Assembly: GCA_012963655.1 (NCBI GenBank)
Contig: DTVI01000070.1
Coordinates: forward strand, 1-31,282
DNA length: 31,282 nucleotides
Direction of reading: 5' to 3'
Source: Sulfurimonas sp.
Lineage (GTDB): Bacteria > Campylobacterota > Campylobacteria > Campylobacterales > Sulfurimonadaceae
The stretch's first letter is position 1, and each line of letters opens with the position of its first letter. A program made the position numbers and the translations under genes. Shown here piece by piece: positions 23,370 to 31,282 of this stretch. The notes beneath the pieces are model-generated. The model saw nothing but the letters and a program-made list of their open reading frames with translations, did not search any database and was not told the DNA's origin.

Positions 23370-25334
23370 ATGGCATCACTTTTTTCATGGTTTAGTTCAA
23401 AAATAAAAGGACAAGGCCCGACAGCATCAATTACAGCGTCAATGGAAAAAGATGGTTATGTATCAAAAGAATTATTTTATGAAATCTTAGACTTAGAAAC
23501 AAATGCTATTTTATTTTTTACAAAAGATGAAGGATGGATTGGGGGGAACAAAGCCTTCTTTAACCGTTTTGACTTTGATAATATTTCAGATTTTCGTAAA
23601 AAACATGAAAGTATTCGTGAACTTTTTATAGAAGAAAGTGAAGAAGTTTTTACTGAGTATGATAAGTCTTGGTTAGACTATATACGTATTCATAAAGAAG
23701 ATGGTTATAGAGTTGTGCTTAAAGATAAGGATGACACAGAAATTCCATGTCGAACAAAGGCAAGAAAGATTCGCCAATCTGGAAAAGACCTTTATGTTTT
23801 AGAACTTGAAGATATCTCTGAACTTGAAGAAGCGCGATTTAAGACTCAAGAAGTAGAACGTTTAAAGAGTAAGTTTTTATCTAATATCGGACATGAATTT
23901 AGAACGCCAATGAATGGTATTTTAGGTTTTATCGAATTGATGGAAAAAAATAATGCAGACCATCAACAAAGCGAATACCTTCAAATGATTAATATTTCCG
24001 CGCGTAATCTTATGTCAAATATTGAGTCACTTTTAGACCTTGCACAAATGCAAGGTGGACGACTTAAACTTAATGAAGCAGAATTTAATCCCATAGCCGA
24101 AATGGAAGATTTAGCGAAACTTCACGCGGTTGAAGGACGGAATAAAGGGATTCGAACATATTTTTATATAGACCCTAAACTACCACAATATATGACCGGT
24201 GACTTACGTAAACTCAAACAGATTTTAAACAACCTAATTAATAATGCGCTTAAGTTTACTAAACGTGGTGGTAAGGTTATGGTTGAAGTTAAACTTATTC
24301 ACCGAAATAATGATGGAACCTGTAGTATAGGTTTTGGGGTAAAAGATACAGGTAAGGGAATTTTAAAAGAGCACCTTGCCCTGATTACACAACCCTTTGT
24401 TGCAGGTGATCAAGCTGATAATCGTTTAGGTGTGGGGCTTAGTCTTTCCCATGGTCTTATTAAGATGATGGGTGGAGACTTACGTATTCAATCAGAAATT
24501 TCAAAGGGCTCAGCCTTTAATTTCTCTTTAGGTTTTGCCTGCTGTGAAGCTCAATCCTTTCAAGTGGTACAAAATAAAACGGCTAAGGTCGTTTTACTTG
24601 ATGAATCTCGCCTTGAAGATGCTAATCAACTGACCATGTATCTACGTTCATTTTCTATGAATGTGGTTAAGGTTAATCAAATAGATGACAAGATATATGA
24701 GGGAGCAGATCTTATCTATCTTGTTGCTTCTCAAAAAAAACCAGGTTGGATGCTTAAGCTTTCTTCTTTAAAAAAGCAGGGTAAGACTATTTTGATTATC
24801 AATCCAGGTGAGCAGGTACAAACGAAGATGGCACATATTATTGACCACACCTTTGTGAAACCAATGCTTCCTTCAAAGCTTGCAAATCATCTTGCTAAAA
24901 TCTTACGCTTACCAAAATCTGCGCCAGTACTTCAAGAACCTCAAACAAGACAAGATGCTATTAAAGCTCTTGTTGTTGAGGATAACCTTATCAATCAGCG
25001 CCTAATTAAAATTCTTCTTTTAGAATATAATCTTCAGGTTACTACAGCAGGTGATGGAGAAGAAGCCGTAAACTTATGTATGTCAAATGAATACAATATC
25101 GTTTTTATGGATATTGATATGCCAGTAAAAGATGGGATTCTTGCTACTCAAGAGATTAAACAACAAAGAAATCCAACACAACCGCATATGCCTATTGTGG
25201 CATTGACTGCCTTAGCGATGGAGGGTGATAGAGAACATATCTTAGAAGAAGGTTTAGATGATTATCTTTCTAAGCCATTAACACGTGAAAAGCTAGAATA
25301 TATACTGCATAAGCATCTACGTTTAAATCTGTGA
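23370..25334 (+). CDS. soluble hybrid histidine kinase 1 (PAS-like, HisKA, HATPase, pseudo-receiver, receiver)
   Basis: A 654-residue signalling kinase without a membrane segment. In order: a PAS-like sensor (about 35-150), HisKA with phospho-His H175 in IGHEFRTPMNG (Gly-His replaces the common Ser-His), HATPase with N-box NNLINNALKF, DTGKGI (326-331) and GVGLSLSHG, a degenerate receiver (about 402-515) that keeps the late KP (K497) but has no phosphorylatable Asp, and a full receiver (530-650) with acceptor D581 in FMDIDMPVKDG and K635. No separate response regulator or output domain is encoded nearby, so the phosphate presumably goes to a partner elsewhere. A tandem paralogue follows after about 32 bases; the two are probably one operon. 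Confidence 0.93.
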   Translation: MASLFSWFSSKIKGQGPTASITASMEKDGYVSKELFYEILDLETNAILFFTKDEGWIGGNKAFFNRFDFDNISDFRKKHESIRELFIEESEEVFTEYDKSWLDYIRIHKEDGYRVVLKDKDDTEIPCRTKARKIRQSGKDLYVLELEDISELEEARFKTQEVERLKSKFLSNIGHEFRTPMNGILGFIELMEKNNADHQQSEYLQMINISARNLMSNIESLLDLAQMQGGRLKLNEAEFNPIAEMEDLAKLHAVEGRNKGIRTYFYIDPKLPQYMTGDLRKLKQILNNLINNALKFTKRGGKVMVEVKLIHRNNDGTCSIGFGVKDTGKGILKEHLALITQPFVAGDQADNRLGVGLSLSHGLIKMMGGDLRIQSEISKGSAFNFSLGFACCEAQSFQVVQNKTAKVVLLDESRLEDANQLTMYLRSFSMNVVKVNQIDDKIYEGADLIYLVASQKKPGWMLKLSSLKKQGKTILIINPGEQVQTKMAHIIDHTFVKPMLPSKLANHLAKILRLPKSAPVLQEPQTRQDAIKALVVEDNLINQRLIKILLLEYNLQVTTAGDGEEAVNLCMSNEYNIVFMDIDMPVKDGILATQEIKQQRNPTQPHMPIVALTALAMEGDREHILEEGLDDYLSKPLTREKLEYILHKHLRLNL

Positions 25335-25366
25335 AAGAAGTATTACAATAGATGAGGTTAGGGAAT

Positions 25367-27313
25367 ATGAATGAACTAAAAGCACACTTACCCCAAAGTG
25401 TGACTGATTTTACCGAAGAAATATTAGAACTAGAAAGTGCTATCGTCTTAGTTATTGATAGACAGGTTGGTGTAGTTGGTGCAAACTCTGCATTTTCACT
25501 TTGCCTTCCCTTTATAAGTTTAAAAGACTTCTCAACAAAACATAGAGATATATCAGAACTATTTGTACCTACAAGCGGCACCCTAAGCGCAAGAAAACCT
25601 TTTTCCTGGATTTTTGAAGTCTTACGAAACAAGAATAAAAAGCATAAGGTCCAAATGCTTGATAAAAAAGAAAAAAAACACCTTTTTGAAGTGAAGGTAA
25701 AAGAAGTAACAGCTGAGGGTAAAAATCTATTTATTGCTCAGTTTGATGATATATCAGCCTTTGAAAAAGCTAAACGTGCTCAAAAATATTTTGAAGAGTT
25801 TAAACAAAAGTTTCTAACTTCTATGTCTCACGAGTTTAGAACTCCAATGAATGGAATTATAGGTTTTGTCGAACTTTTAGAACGCACCGATACTAACCGG
25901 ATTCAAAAAGAGTATGTAAACCTTATTTCTTATTCCGCGCAAACGATGATGCATAATGTTGAGAACCTTCTTGAACTTGCCCAAATAGAAAGTGGACAGA
26001 TTCATATTAATGAGGAAAACACTAATATAATTGAACTCATGGAAAGTTTTTCACATGAGTTTTGTGATGAGGCTAAGGCTAAAAAATTACAACTTCTTTT
26101 TTATATAGATCCCTTACTCCCTTATGAAGTCTTTGCTGATGGAGACAAGATAAAAAAAGTATTAAGTAACCTTGTTAAAAACTCTATCAAGTATACGAAT
26201 GAAAAAGGACAGGTATATGTAGAAATACGTGCCAATGCAACAGAAAAAAAAGGTGAGGTTGTTATTGAATACGCGGTAACAGATACGGGTATTGGGATTG
26301 ACCATAACCGTCTTTCAACTATTATCCGTCCTTTTGCTTCAGCTAAAGAGAACCAATCCCAGGGAAAAGATGGCTTAGGTGTTGGTCTTTCTGTTTGTTA
26401 TAAGCTTACAGAAATGATGGGTGCAAAGCTAAAGGTTGCTACCGAAGTGGGGAAGGGTTCGCGTTTTAGTTTTGCTCTGCGACATAAGAGTGCTAACCAA
26501 CCTTCTTTTGAATTTGTAAAAGGCTCACGTATCGCTATTTGGCCAGAAGACCATTATACTATTCTTTATTCTAAGCTTTTAAAAGAGTACCTTACGCATT
26601 TTGCTATTGATGTGGTAGAAGTTGATGGCTTAGTTAACAAAGAGTTACGCCATTGTGACGCGGTATTTATCGTAACAGACCATCTCTCAGCCTCCCGTGT
26701 TAAGTCCATTAAAGCACATTATCCAAATCTGCAAATTGTACCTGTCATTAACCCATCTTTAAAAAGAAAGTTTGCTAGGATTGATTCAGATGTAACGGAT
26801 ATCTTGGTTAAGCCCTTATTAGCTAATAATATTTATGAAATACTTAATGTTATTTGGAAAAAAGTACCATCAGAATTACTGAGAAAAGTATCATTAACAC
26901 CTAAGCAGGTGGTAAAACCTTTACTGGATTTAACCATACTTGTTGCGGAAGATAACCCTATGAACCTTAAGCTTATTGAAACACTTTTATCTCAGTATAA
27001 GTTAAAGGTACGTACGGTAGTTAATGGTAAAGAAGCGGTAGATATTTTTGATAGAAAAGAAGAATTTGACCTTGTATTTATGGATATAGACATGCCTGTT
27101 ATGGATGGTATTACAGCCACTCGTTTGATTAAAGAGATAGAAAAACGAGATGGCAGAGTTCATACTCCAATCATCGCCTTAACTGCCCATGGATTATCAG
27201 GAGACAGGGAAAGAATTATAAGCGCAGGTCTTGATAATCACTTCCCTAAGCCTCTTGACCGTGCAAAATTAGAACAAGTTTTAAAACAGTATCTGAATTT
27301 AGAGATAAACTAA
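25367..27313 (+). CDS. soluble hybrid histidine kinase 2, tandem paralogue
   Basis: About 648 residues with the same architecture as the preceding gene and alignable from end to end: PAS-like segment (ILELESAIVLVIDRQVG against ILDLETNAILFFTKDEG), HisKA H155 in MSHEFRTPMNG, HATPase DTGIGI and GVGLSVCYKL, degenerate receiver ending LVKPLLANN, and terminal receiver with acceptor D573 in FMDIDMPVMDG and K628. Divergence is well beyond recent duplication. The ATG at 25367 has GAGG 9 bases upstream; an in-frame ATG at 25352 adds five residues and is an alternative. No membrane segment. The differing PAS parts suggest different signals feeding a shared output. Confidence 0.92.
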   Translation: MNELKAHLPQSVTDFTEEILELESAIVLVIDRQVGVVGANSAFSLCLPFISLKDFSTKHRDISELFVPTSGTLSARKPFSWIFEVLRNKNKKHKVQMLDKKEKKHLFEVKVKEVTAEGKNLFIAQFDDISAFEKAKRAQKYFEEFKQKFLTSMSHEFRTPMNGIIGFVELLERTDTNRIQKEYVNLISYSAQTMMHNVENLLELAQIESGQIHINEENTNIIELMESFSHEFCDEAKAKKLQLLFYIDPLLPYEVFADGDKIKKVLSNLVKNSIKYTNEKGQVYVEIRANATEKKGEVVIEYAVTDTGIGIDHNRLSTIIRPFASAKENQSQGKDGLGVGLSVCYKLTEMMGAKLKVATEVGKGSRFSFALRHKSANQPSFEFVKGSRIAIWPEDHYTILYSKLLKEYLTHFAIDVVEVDGLVNKELRHCDAVFIVTDHLSASRVKSIKAHYPNLQIVPVINPSLKRKFARIDSDVTDILVKPLLANNIYEILNVIWKKVPSELLRKVSLTPKQVVKPLLDLTILVAEDNPMNLKLIETLLSQYKLKVRTVVNGKEAVDIFDRKEEFDLVFMDIDMPVMDGITATRLIKEIEKRDGRVHTPIIALTAHGLSGDRERIISAGLDNHFPKPLDRAKLEQVLKQYLNLEIN

Positions 27314-27335
27314 GACTTTATTAACGAAGCTTAAG

Positions 27336-27341
27336 TATAAT
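27336..27341 (+). promoter_or_regulatory. -10 box of the PPIase gene
   Basis: TTAAGTATAAT ends 40 bases before the ATG at 27382; AGGA stands 5 bases before that ATG. It separates expression of the PPIase from the kinase pair. A second TATAAT at 27367-27372 is too close to be the main promoter. Confidence 0.45.
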
Positions 27342-27381
27342 TGTCACAGAAAAAAAAAGATATCAATATAATAGGATAAAC

Positions 27382-28212
27382 ATGAAAAAAATTATTTTAG
27401 CCCTAGCCGCTGCTGGTGCAGTTTACGCAGGAACAATCGCTACAGTTAATGATAAGAATATTACTGATGTAGAAGTACAAGAAGTTTTAATGCAAGGAAC
27501 ACAAGGACGTTTTAATCAACTTCCTCCTGAGAAAAAAATAGAATTATCTCAAAAAGTTATTGAGGGTCTTATTTCTCAAGAACTTGTTTACGCAGATGCA
27601 AAAAAGACAGGTGTTTTAAATAGTGCAGAGTATAAGGCGGAACTTGCGAAGGTTCTTGAACGTGTTAAGGTTCAATTAGCCTCTAAGGTATGGGAAAAAC
27701 GTCAATTTGAGAAAGTTAAGGTAAGTGAAAAAGAGATAAAGGCTTATTACAAGAACCATCCTGAAGAGTTTTCTGAAAAATTAAAGGTACGCGCTTCTCA
27801 CATCTTAGTAAAAACTCAAGTAGAAGCTGAGTCAGTAACAAAAGAACTTAAAGGTCTTAAAGATGGCGCGCTTAATGCAAAGTTTGCTGAACTTGCTAAG
27901 GCAAAGTCAACAGGCCCTTCAGGACCAAAGGGTGGTGACTTAGGTTATTTTGGTCAGGGACAAATGGTTCCTGCCTTTAATGACACTGTTTTCAAGATGA
28001 AAAAAGGTGAACTAACTAAAAATGCGGTAAAAACACAGTTTGGTTATCATGTAATCTTAGTAACAGACAAGCAAGAAGCAAAAAATCTTCCATATAAAGA
28101 AGTTAAAGGTTTTATTGAACAAAAACTTAAGGTTGAAATCTTTAAAGAACGAATGCAGTCTAAAATGTTAGAACTTAAAAAGAAAGCAACAATAACTTTC
28201 ACTAAAAAGTAG
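27382..28212 (+). CDS. peb4: PEB4/SurA-like periplasmic peptidylprolyl cis-trans isomerase
   Basis: A periplasmic chaperone for outer-membrane proteins, by analogy with C. jejuni PEB4 (Cj0596, 273 residues; this one 276). A signal peptide (MKKIILALAAAGAVYA) precedes a SurA-N-like helical domain (about 20-125), a parvulin domain (about 130-228) with ASHILVKT, GGDLGYFGQGQMVPAF and TQFGYHVILV, and a C-terminal helix returning to the chaperone core. Downstream is a PLP enzyme after 5 bases; fba, which follows peb4 in C. jejuni, is not here. Assignment is strong from length, layout and the nearby nth gene. Confidence 0.92.
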   Translation: MKKIILALAAAGAVYAGTIATVNDKNITDVEVQEVLMQGTQGRFNQLPPEKKIELSQKVIEGLISQELVYADAKKTGVLNSAEYKAELAKVLERVKVQLASKVWEKRQFEKVKVSEKEIKAYYKNHPEEFSEKLKVRASHILVKTQVEAESVTKELKGLKDGALNAKFAELAKAKSTGPSGPKGGDLGYFGQGQMVPAFNDTVFKMKKGELTKNAVKTQFGYHVILVTDKQEAKNLPYKEVKGFIEQKLKVEIFKERMQSKMLELKKKATITFTKK

Positions 28213-28217
28213 AACAA

Positions 28218-29105
28218 ATGCTTCCCTCTAGAGTTGATGAAGTCTCTTTTGAGGGTAGGCGTTTTTATATCAAACGTGATGACCTCATAGACGCTTGTTT
28301 ATCAGGGAATAAATACCGAAAATTATATACCCTTCTTCAAACCCCTTCCAATAAATATCTCAAAATTATCTCTTATGGTGGTTCGCAATCTAACGCAATG
28401 TACGCACTTTCTTGTTTATGTCAGAAAAAAGGCTGGGAGTTTCATTATTATACAAAAAACCTTCCTCAGTTTTTAAAAGATGGGGTAGATGGAAACTTAG
28501 AACTATCCTTAGATAAAGGCATGATATTACATGAGGTAGAACATGAAAAATTTGATGAAAAAGTTCAAGAGCTTAAGCACCTTAAAGAAGAAGGGACTCT
28601 TCTTGTCTCTCAAGGTGGAGCAGATATCTTAGCCAAAGAAGGAATAAGCCTTTTAGCTAAAGAAATTAATGACTTCAAAGTAGAAAAAGGATTTTCAAAT
28701 CTAAGTGTTGTCCTTCCAAGTGGAACAGGCACAACAGCTTTGTATCTACAATTAGATTTAGATAAGGATATACGTCTTTATACCTCTGTTCTTGTCGGAG
28801 ATAAGGCTTATCAAGTCTTACAATGGGGAAAACTATCTAAGGGCCCTTATCCTAATGTTTTTCCAAGTGAGACTAAAAAGAAATTTGCTAAGCCTTATAC
28901 TGAATACCTTCAAATGTATGAAAATCTAAAATCCTCAACGGGTATTATTTTTGACCTTATTTACGCACCAAGGACATGGATACAAATGCTTGAATATTGT
29001 GATAATACACATGAAAATATTTTGTATATACATACAGGTGGTGTAAGTGGAAATAAAACTATGTTACAAAGATATGAACATCTAAATAAAAGAAAAAGAA
29101 GATGA
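28218..29105 (+). CDS. PLP-dependent ACC deaminase / D-cysteine desulfhydrase family enzyme
   Basis: A fold-type II PLP enzyme of 295 residues. The PLP lysine is K32 in SGNKYRK. SYGGSQSNAMYALS is the family's substrate/cofactor loop, LPSGTGTTALYL the phosphate-binding loop, and HTGGVSGN the C-terminal motif. IKRDDLID near the start is also characteristic. Members act as 1-aminocyclopropane-1-carboxylate deaminases or, more often in bacteria, D-cysteine desulfhydrases; the sequence alone does not decide, and the protein is shorter than typical members (about 330). Only five bases separate it from the PPIase gene and the ribosome binding site is weak, so translational coupling is likely. Confidence 0.85.
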   Translation: MLPSRVDEVSFEGRRFYIKRDDLIDACLSGNKYRKLYTLLQTPSNKYLKIISYGGSQSNAMYALSCLCQKKGWEFHYYTKNLPQFLKDGVDGNLELSLDKGMILHEVEHEKFDEKVQELKHLKEEGTLLVSQGGADILAKEGISLLAKEINDFKVEKGFSNLSVVLPSGTGTTALYLQLDLDKDIRLYTSVLVGDKAYQVLQWGKLSKGPYPNVFPSETKKKFAKPYTEYLQMYENLKSSTGIIFDLIYAPRTWIQMLEYCDNTHENILYIHTGGVSGNKTMLQRYEHLNKRKRR

Positions 29106-29279
29106 AAATAATTCTTTTCTTTTTATTACTTCAGGGATGACTTATAGGGCAAGGATATCAAGACCTAGGTAAAAAATAATACGAGATTTAAATTATATTT
29201 ATCAAGAAGGAACTTATACGGGAGGCTTTACCTATGCTAAAGCAAGACATCTTAAGTAGGAGTTTAAAGTTGTTTCGGC
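29102..29279 (+). pseudogene. possible decayed small exported-protein gene
   Basis: Between the PLP enzyme and the end of selO. An ATG at 29102 (overlapping the PLP enzyme's stop) begins a signal-peptide-like MKIILFFLLLQG and then meets TGA; the same frame continues IGQGYQDLGKK before another stop; a different frame then reads LNYIYQEGTYTGGFTYAKAR, TAG, then EFKVVSAYEEQE, running into selO on the other strand. The pieces look protein-like but I cannot name a family. It could equally be non-coding spacer. Confidence 0.3.
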
Positions 29280-30719
29280 TTATGAGGAACAAGAAAGCCC
29301 AGTATTTTTATGCTCTTCAGGCGTGTCAGAAGCATAATGTTCAAACTCAGGTAGCTCATCATAAGGATGTTCTGCAATATATAATAAGTTCTCAACTCTT
29401 GAAAAATCTCCTTTTTCCGCAAACTCAATAGCCTCTTGAAGCATATGATTTTTCAAAACATATTTAGGATTTATTTGTAACATGGCTTTTTTACGTTCTT
29501 CTTGAGAACGTGTTTCTTTTTTAAGACGTTCATCATATAAAATCAGCCACTTATCTATGGCAACAGGGTTCATTGCAATATCATATAAGGGACTTCTATC
29601 CCCATTATAATGGCTTAATGTTCTGAAAAATAGGGTGTGGTCAACATAAGACTCATGTAAATTAGAAATAAGCTCTTCTGTGAGTTGTGCATCAGTATCA
29701 AGCTCTTCTATTAAACCTATTTTTCTTCTTATCTCTTTAATATAGGCATTTGGACATATAAACTCACCATAATCATCAAGCTTTTTTTGCATTCTGTCTT
29801 TTGAGATAATAGGAGAAAGAGCCTCACTTAGCTTAGTAAGATTCCAGTAAGAGATATTAGGTTGCTGCCCATAACTGTATCTACCTACGCGGTCCCCATT
29901 ATTACAAACAAAATTATAATTAAAATCATCTAGCATAGCAAAAGGTCCATAATCAATGGTTAGGCCTTCAATAGACATATTGTCAGTATTCATAACCCCA
30001 TGGTTAAAGCCTATGCCCTGCCACTTTGCAATTAAGTTTGCTGTTCGCTCAAGGACTTCACAAAACATCTTAAAAAATCGATCTTCGTCTTTTTCTAAAT
30101 GAGGGAAGGATTCTTTAATAACATACTCAGCAAGAGCCTCAAGTTTAGTATGCTGTTTTCTATAATAAAAATACTCGAAGCTACCAAAACGTACCCAGCT
30201 TGTTGATAGTCGTAATACTACAGCGGCCTTTTCCATATTTTTACGAATAAGTTTAGTCTTAGAACCAATAATACCTAAGGCCCTTGTTGTTGGAATACCA
30301 AGATGATGCATAGCCTCACTCATAAGGTACTCACGTATAGATGAACGAACCGCTGCTCTTCCATCTGCCCCGCGTGAATACAAGCTGTCACCACTTCCCT
30401 TAAGTTGTAAGTTCCAGCCTTGTGTGACACCAAGATTCATAGCCCTTCCATCCCCTAGCCAAGGGTTATAATGTCCAAACTGATGACCTGCGTAGCACAT
30501 GGCAAAGGGACGTGAACCCTTAAGGCTAAAACTACCATTTAATAAATCAATAAAAAGGGGGTCATCTTTGGTGTTTAGGTCAAGATCAATGAGTTTGGCA
30601 GCACTTTGAGAAAAGCTTATAAGGTAAGGTTCATCAATGCCTTGGGGTTGGACTAAGTTATAAAACTCCTCATCAAGTGAGAGATAAGGTGTTTGAAGGG
30701 TTATTGTGTCTAAATTCAT
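29280..30719 (-). CDS. selO: SelO (YdiU) protein adenylyltransferase
   Basis: A pseudokinase-fold enzyme that transfers AMP from ATP to Ser/Thr/Tyr of proteins, tied in bacteria to redox homeostasis. The 479 residues are full length and include the family blocks GHQFGHYNPWLGDGRAMNLG (79-98), LQLKGSGDSLYSRGADGRAA (105-124), SIREYLMSEAMHHLGIPTTR, the metal/catalytic segment NHGVMNTDNMSIEG and the DFG-like DYGPFAMLDDFN. It ends in SCSS with Cys at the position that is selenocysteine in animal SelO. No SECIS-like need arises, since Cys is encoded. The gene converges on the PLP-enzyme side and has the globin gene upstream on the same strand, fitting a redox/oxygen theme. Confidence 0.96.
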   Translation of the reverse strand: MNLDTITLQTPYLSLDEEFYNLVQPQGIDEPYLISFSQSAAKLIDLDLNTKDDPLFIDLLNGSFSLKGSRPFAMCYAGHQFGHYNPWLGDGRAMNLGVTQGWNLQLKGSGDSLYSRGADGRAAVRSSIREYLMSEAMHHLGIPTTRALGIIGSKTKLIRKNMEKAAVVLRLSTSWVRFGSFEYFYYRKQHTKLEALAEYVIKESFPHLEKDEDRFFKMFCEVLERTANLIAKWQGIGFNHGVMNTDNMSIEGLTIDYGPFAMLDDFNYNFVCNNGDRVGRYSYGQQPNISYWNLTKLSEALSPIISKDRMQKKLDDYGEFICPNAYIKEIRRKIGLIEELDTDAQLTEELISNLHESYVDHTLFFRTLSHYNGDRSPLYDIAMNPVAIDKWLILYDERLKKETRSQEERKKAMLQINPKYVLKNHMLQEAIEFAEKGDFSRVENLLYIAEHPYDELPEFEHYASDTPEEHKNTGLSCSS

Positions 30720-30776
30720 GATGGAATCTTACATAATTAGGGTTAAATGAGAGAGGGTATAAAGTGCCTAAGGCTA

Positions 30777-30794
30777 TAGTCTTTGTTAAGACTA
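30777..30794. other. hairpin in the globin-selO spacer
   Basis: TAGTCTT pairs with AAGACTA around TGTT. A few bases further, ATATAAG-G-CTTATAT is another short palindrome. No T-tract follows on the minus strand. The rest of the 120-base spacer is AT-rich, with a possible -10 (TTATAC) for selO. Confidence 0.3.
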
Positions 30795-30839
30795 AGAATA
30801 TAAGGCTTATATAAATGAGATATATTGTTTATGATGAGA

Positions 30840-31217
30840 TTAAAGGCCTAGGTTTCTCATAAAATTGCCAGCAATTAGGGTACTTCTTTCTTTAAACTTG
30901 TCCGCAATCTGAGGAATAAAAATTGTATCTAGTGTTTGAGAAAAGAGTTCTAACCATCTGTTAAAGGCATCTCTTGAGAGACCTTCTAACTTCATATGTG
31001 GTGCATAAGGGCTACCATTATAGTCTCTATCACCTAAAGCAATAGAGGCCCAAAAGTTTGTAATAGTATCAAGATGAGGACCCCAAATAGGGCCACTTAG
31101 ATCATCTCCTAGTTTTGCTATAAATATAGGCCCAATGAGCTCATCTTTAAGAACCTTAGTGTAAAAATTTATAATTAGTTTTCGCAATAGTGCCTTAGTA
31201 ATACTACTTTCTAACAT
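30840..31217 (-). CDS. ctb: group III truncated hemoglobin (Ctb-like)
   Basis: A 125-residue 2-on-2 globin. Group III features are visible: FYTKVLKD with Tyr B10 (Y19), LIGPIF, His E7 (H48) in WGPHLD, the block FWASIALGDRDYNGSP, proximal His F8 (H74) in APHMKL, and Trp G8 (W88) in FNRWLELF. C. jejuni Ctb, which has the same Tyr B10/His E7/Trp G8 set, moderates intracellular oxygen and is induced by nitrosative stress. It starts six bases before the stop codon end of the upstream gene on the same strand, so it shares a transcript with that gene. No operator typical of its regulator can be judged here, as the promoter lies outside. Confidence 0.94.
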   Translation of the reverse strand: MLESSITKALLRKLIINFYTKVLKDELIGPIFIAKLGDDLSGPIWGPHLDTITNFWASIALGDRDYNGSPYAPHMKLEGLSRDAFNRWLELFSQTLDTIFIPQIADKFKERSTLIAGNFMRNLGL

Positions 31218-31220
31218 CTC

Positions 31221-31282
31221 TTAATTTCTATCCATTGCATTTAAGTCTTCAAAGGCTACAACAACGCGAGCAACAAGAGTCT
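31221..31282 (-). CDS. 3' end of an unidentified gene upstream of the globin
   Basis: On the minus strand the last 20 codons of an open frame read TLVARVVVAFEDLNAMDRN and stop at 31221-31223, just three bases before the globin ATG. Too short to name a family. It is very probably the first gene of the same operon. Confidence 0.5.
   Translation of the reverse strand, partial: TLVARVVVAFEDLNAMDRN

Noticed and set aside
29234..29431. A 65-codon plus-strand frame
   Set aside because: Mostly antisense to the 3' end of selO, with no family features; a shadow frame.
29280..30719. SelO as a selenoprotein
   Set aside because: The C-terminal residue in question is encoded by a Cys codon (SCSS), as in E. 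coli YdiU; no UGA is involved.

Overview
The window reads as an ordinary, densely packed chromosomal segment of an AT-rich bacterium of the phylum Campylobacterota (formerly Epsilonproteobacteria), probably a free-living Sulfurimonas/Sulfurovum/Arcobacter-type relative. This rests on phylum-typical proteins (PgbA, Csd3/Pgp3 peptidase, short ComEC, PEB4-type isomerase, Ctb-type truncated globin) and on gene orders I recall from Campylobacter jejuni: uvrB / two small genes / pilin-like gene / priA / ispG; comEC / rbn(yihY) / glcD / pgbA-like / M23 peptidase; and nth / peb4. Promoters resemble the phylum's sigma70 type (extended -10, T/A-rich upstream, no clear -35). I see no rRNA, tRNA, CRISPR array, insertion sequence, prophage or plasmid function.

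Layout. 1-4.25 kb: the end of an M23 peptidase, a TRIC/YicG-type membrane protein, a gamma-carbonic-anhydrase-like protein and polyphosphate kinase (the last three on the minus strand). 4.45-6.44 kb: uvrB (minus). 6.6-14.3 kb: a plus-strand run of two small conserved proteins, three tandem type IV pilin-like proteins, priA, ispG, dnaB and comEC. 14.2-16.4 kb: yihY, a decayed glcD and pgbA on the minus strand. 16.5-19.6 kb: csd3, mgtE and a NUDT14-like Nudix hydrolase, chained by overlaps. 19.8-23.2 kb: cmoA, a small lipoprotein, pepD, a DUF3568-like lipoprotein and nth. 23.4-27.3 kb: two tandem soluble hybrid histidine kinases. 27.4-31.3 kb: a PEB4-like PPIase, a PLP enzyme, SelO, a group III truncated hemoglobin and the tail of one more gene.

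The genes are mostly housekeeping: DNA replication, restart and repair (dnaB, priA, uvrB, nth), isoprenoid synthesis (ispG), tRNA wobble modification (cmoA), cell-wall shaping (two M23 peptidases), natural transformation or surface filaments (pilins, comEC), Mg and phosphate storage physiology (mgtE, ppk1), and oxygen/NO/redox handling (globin, SelO).

I did not find a convincing new defence, secretion or mobile system. The items most worth a second look are small-scale: the glcD remnant at a position where glcD is intact in relatives; two intergenic copies of a structured element with compensatory base changes, lying in opposite orientations beside the same 13-base flank; an in-frame, stop-abutting pilin/priA junction with a TTG start; apparently leaderless promoters at uvrB, cmoA and perhaps ispG; a 123-base antisense coding overlap of comEC and yihY; and the pair of PAS-kinase-pseudoreceiver-receiver proteins sitting between nth and peb4.
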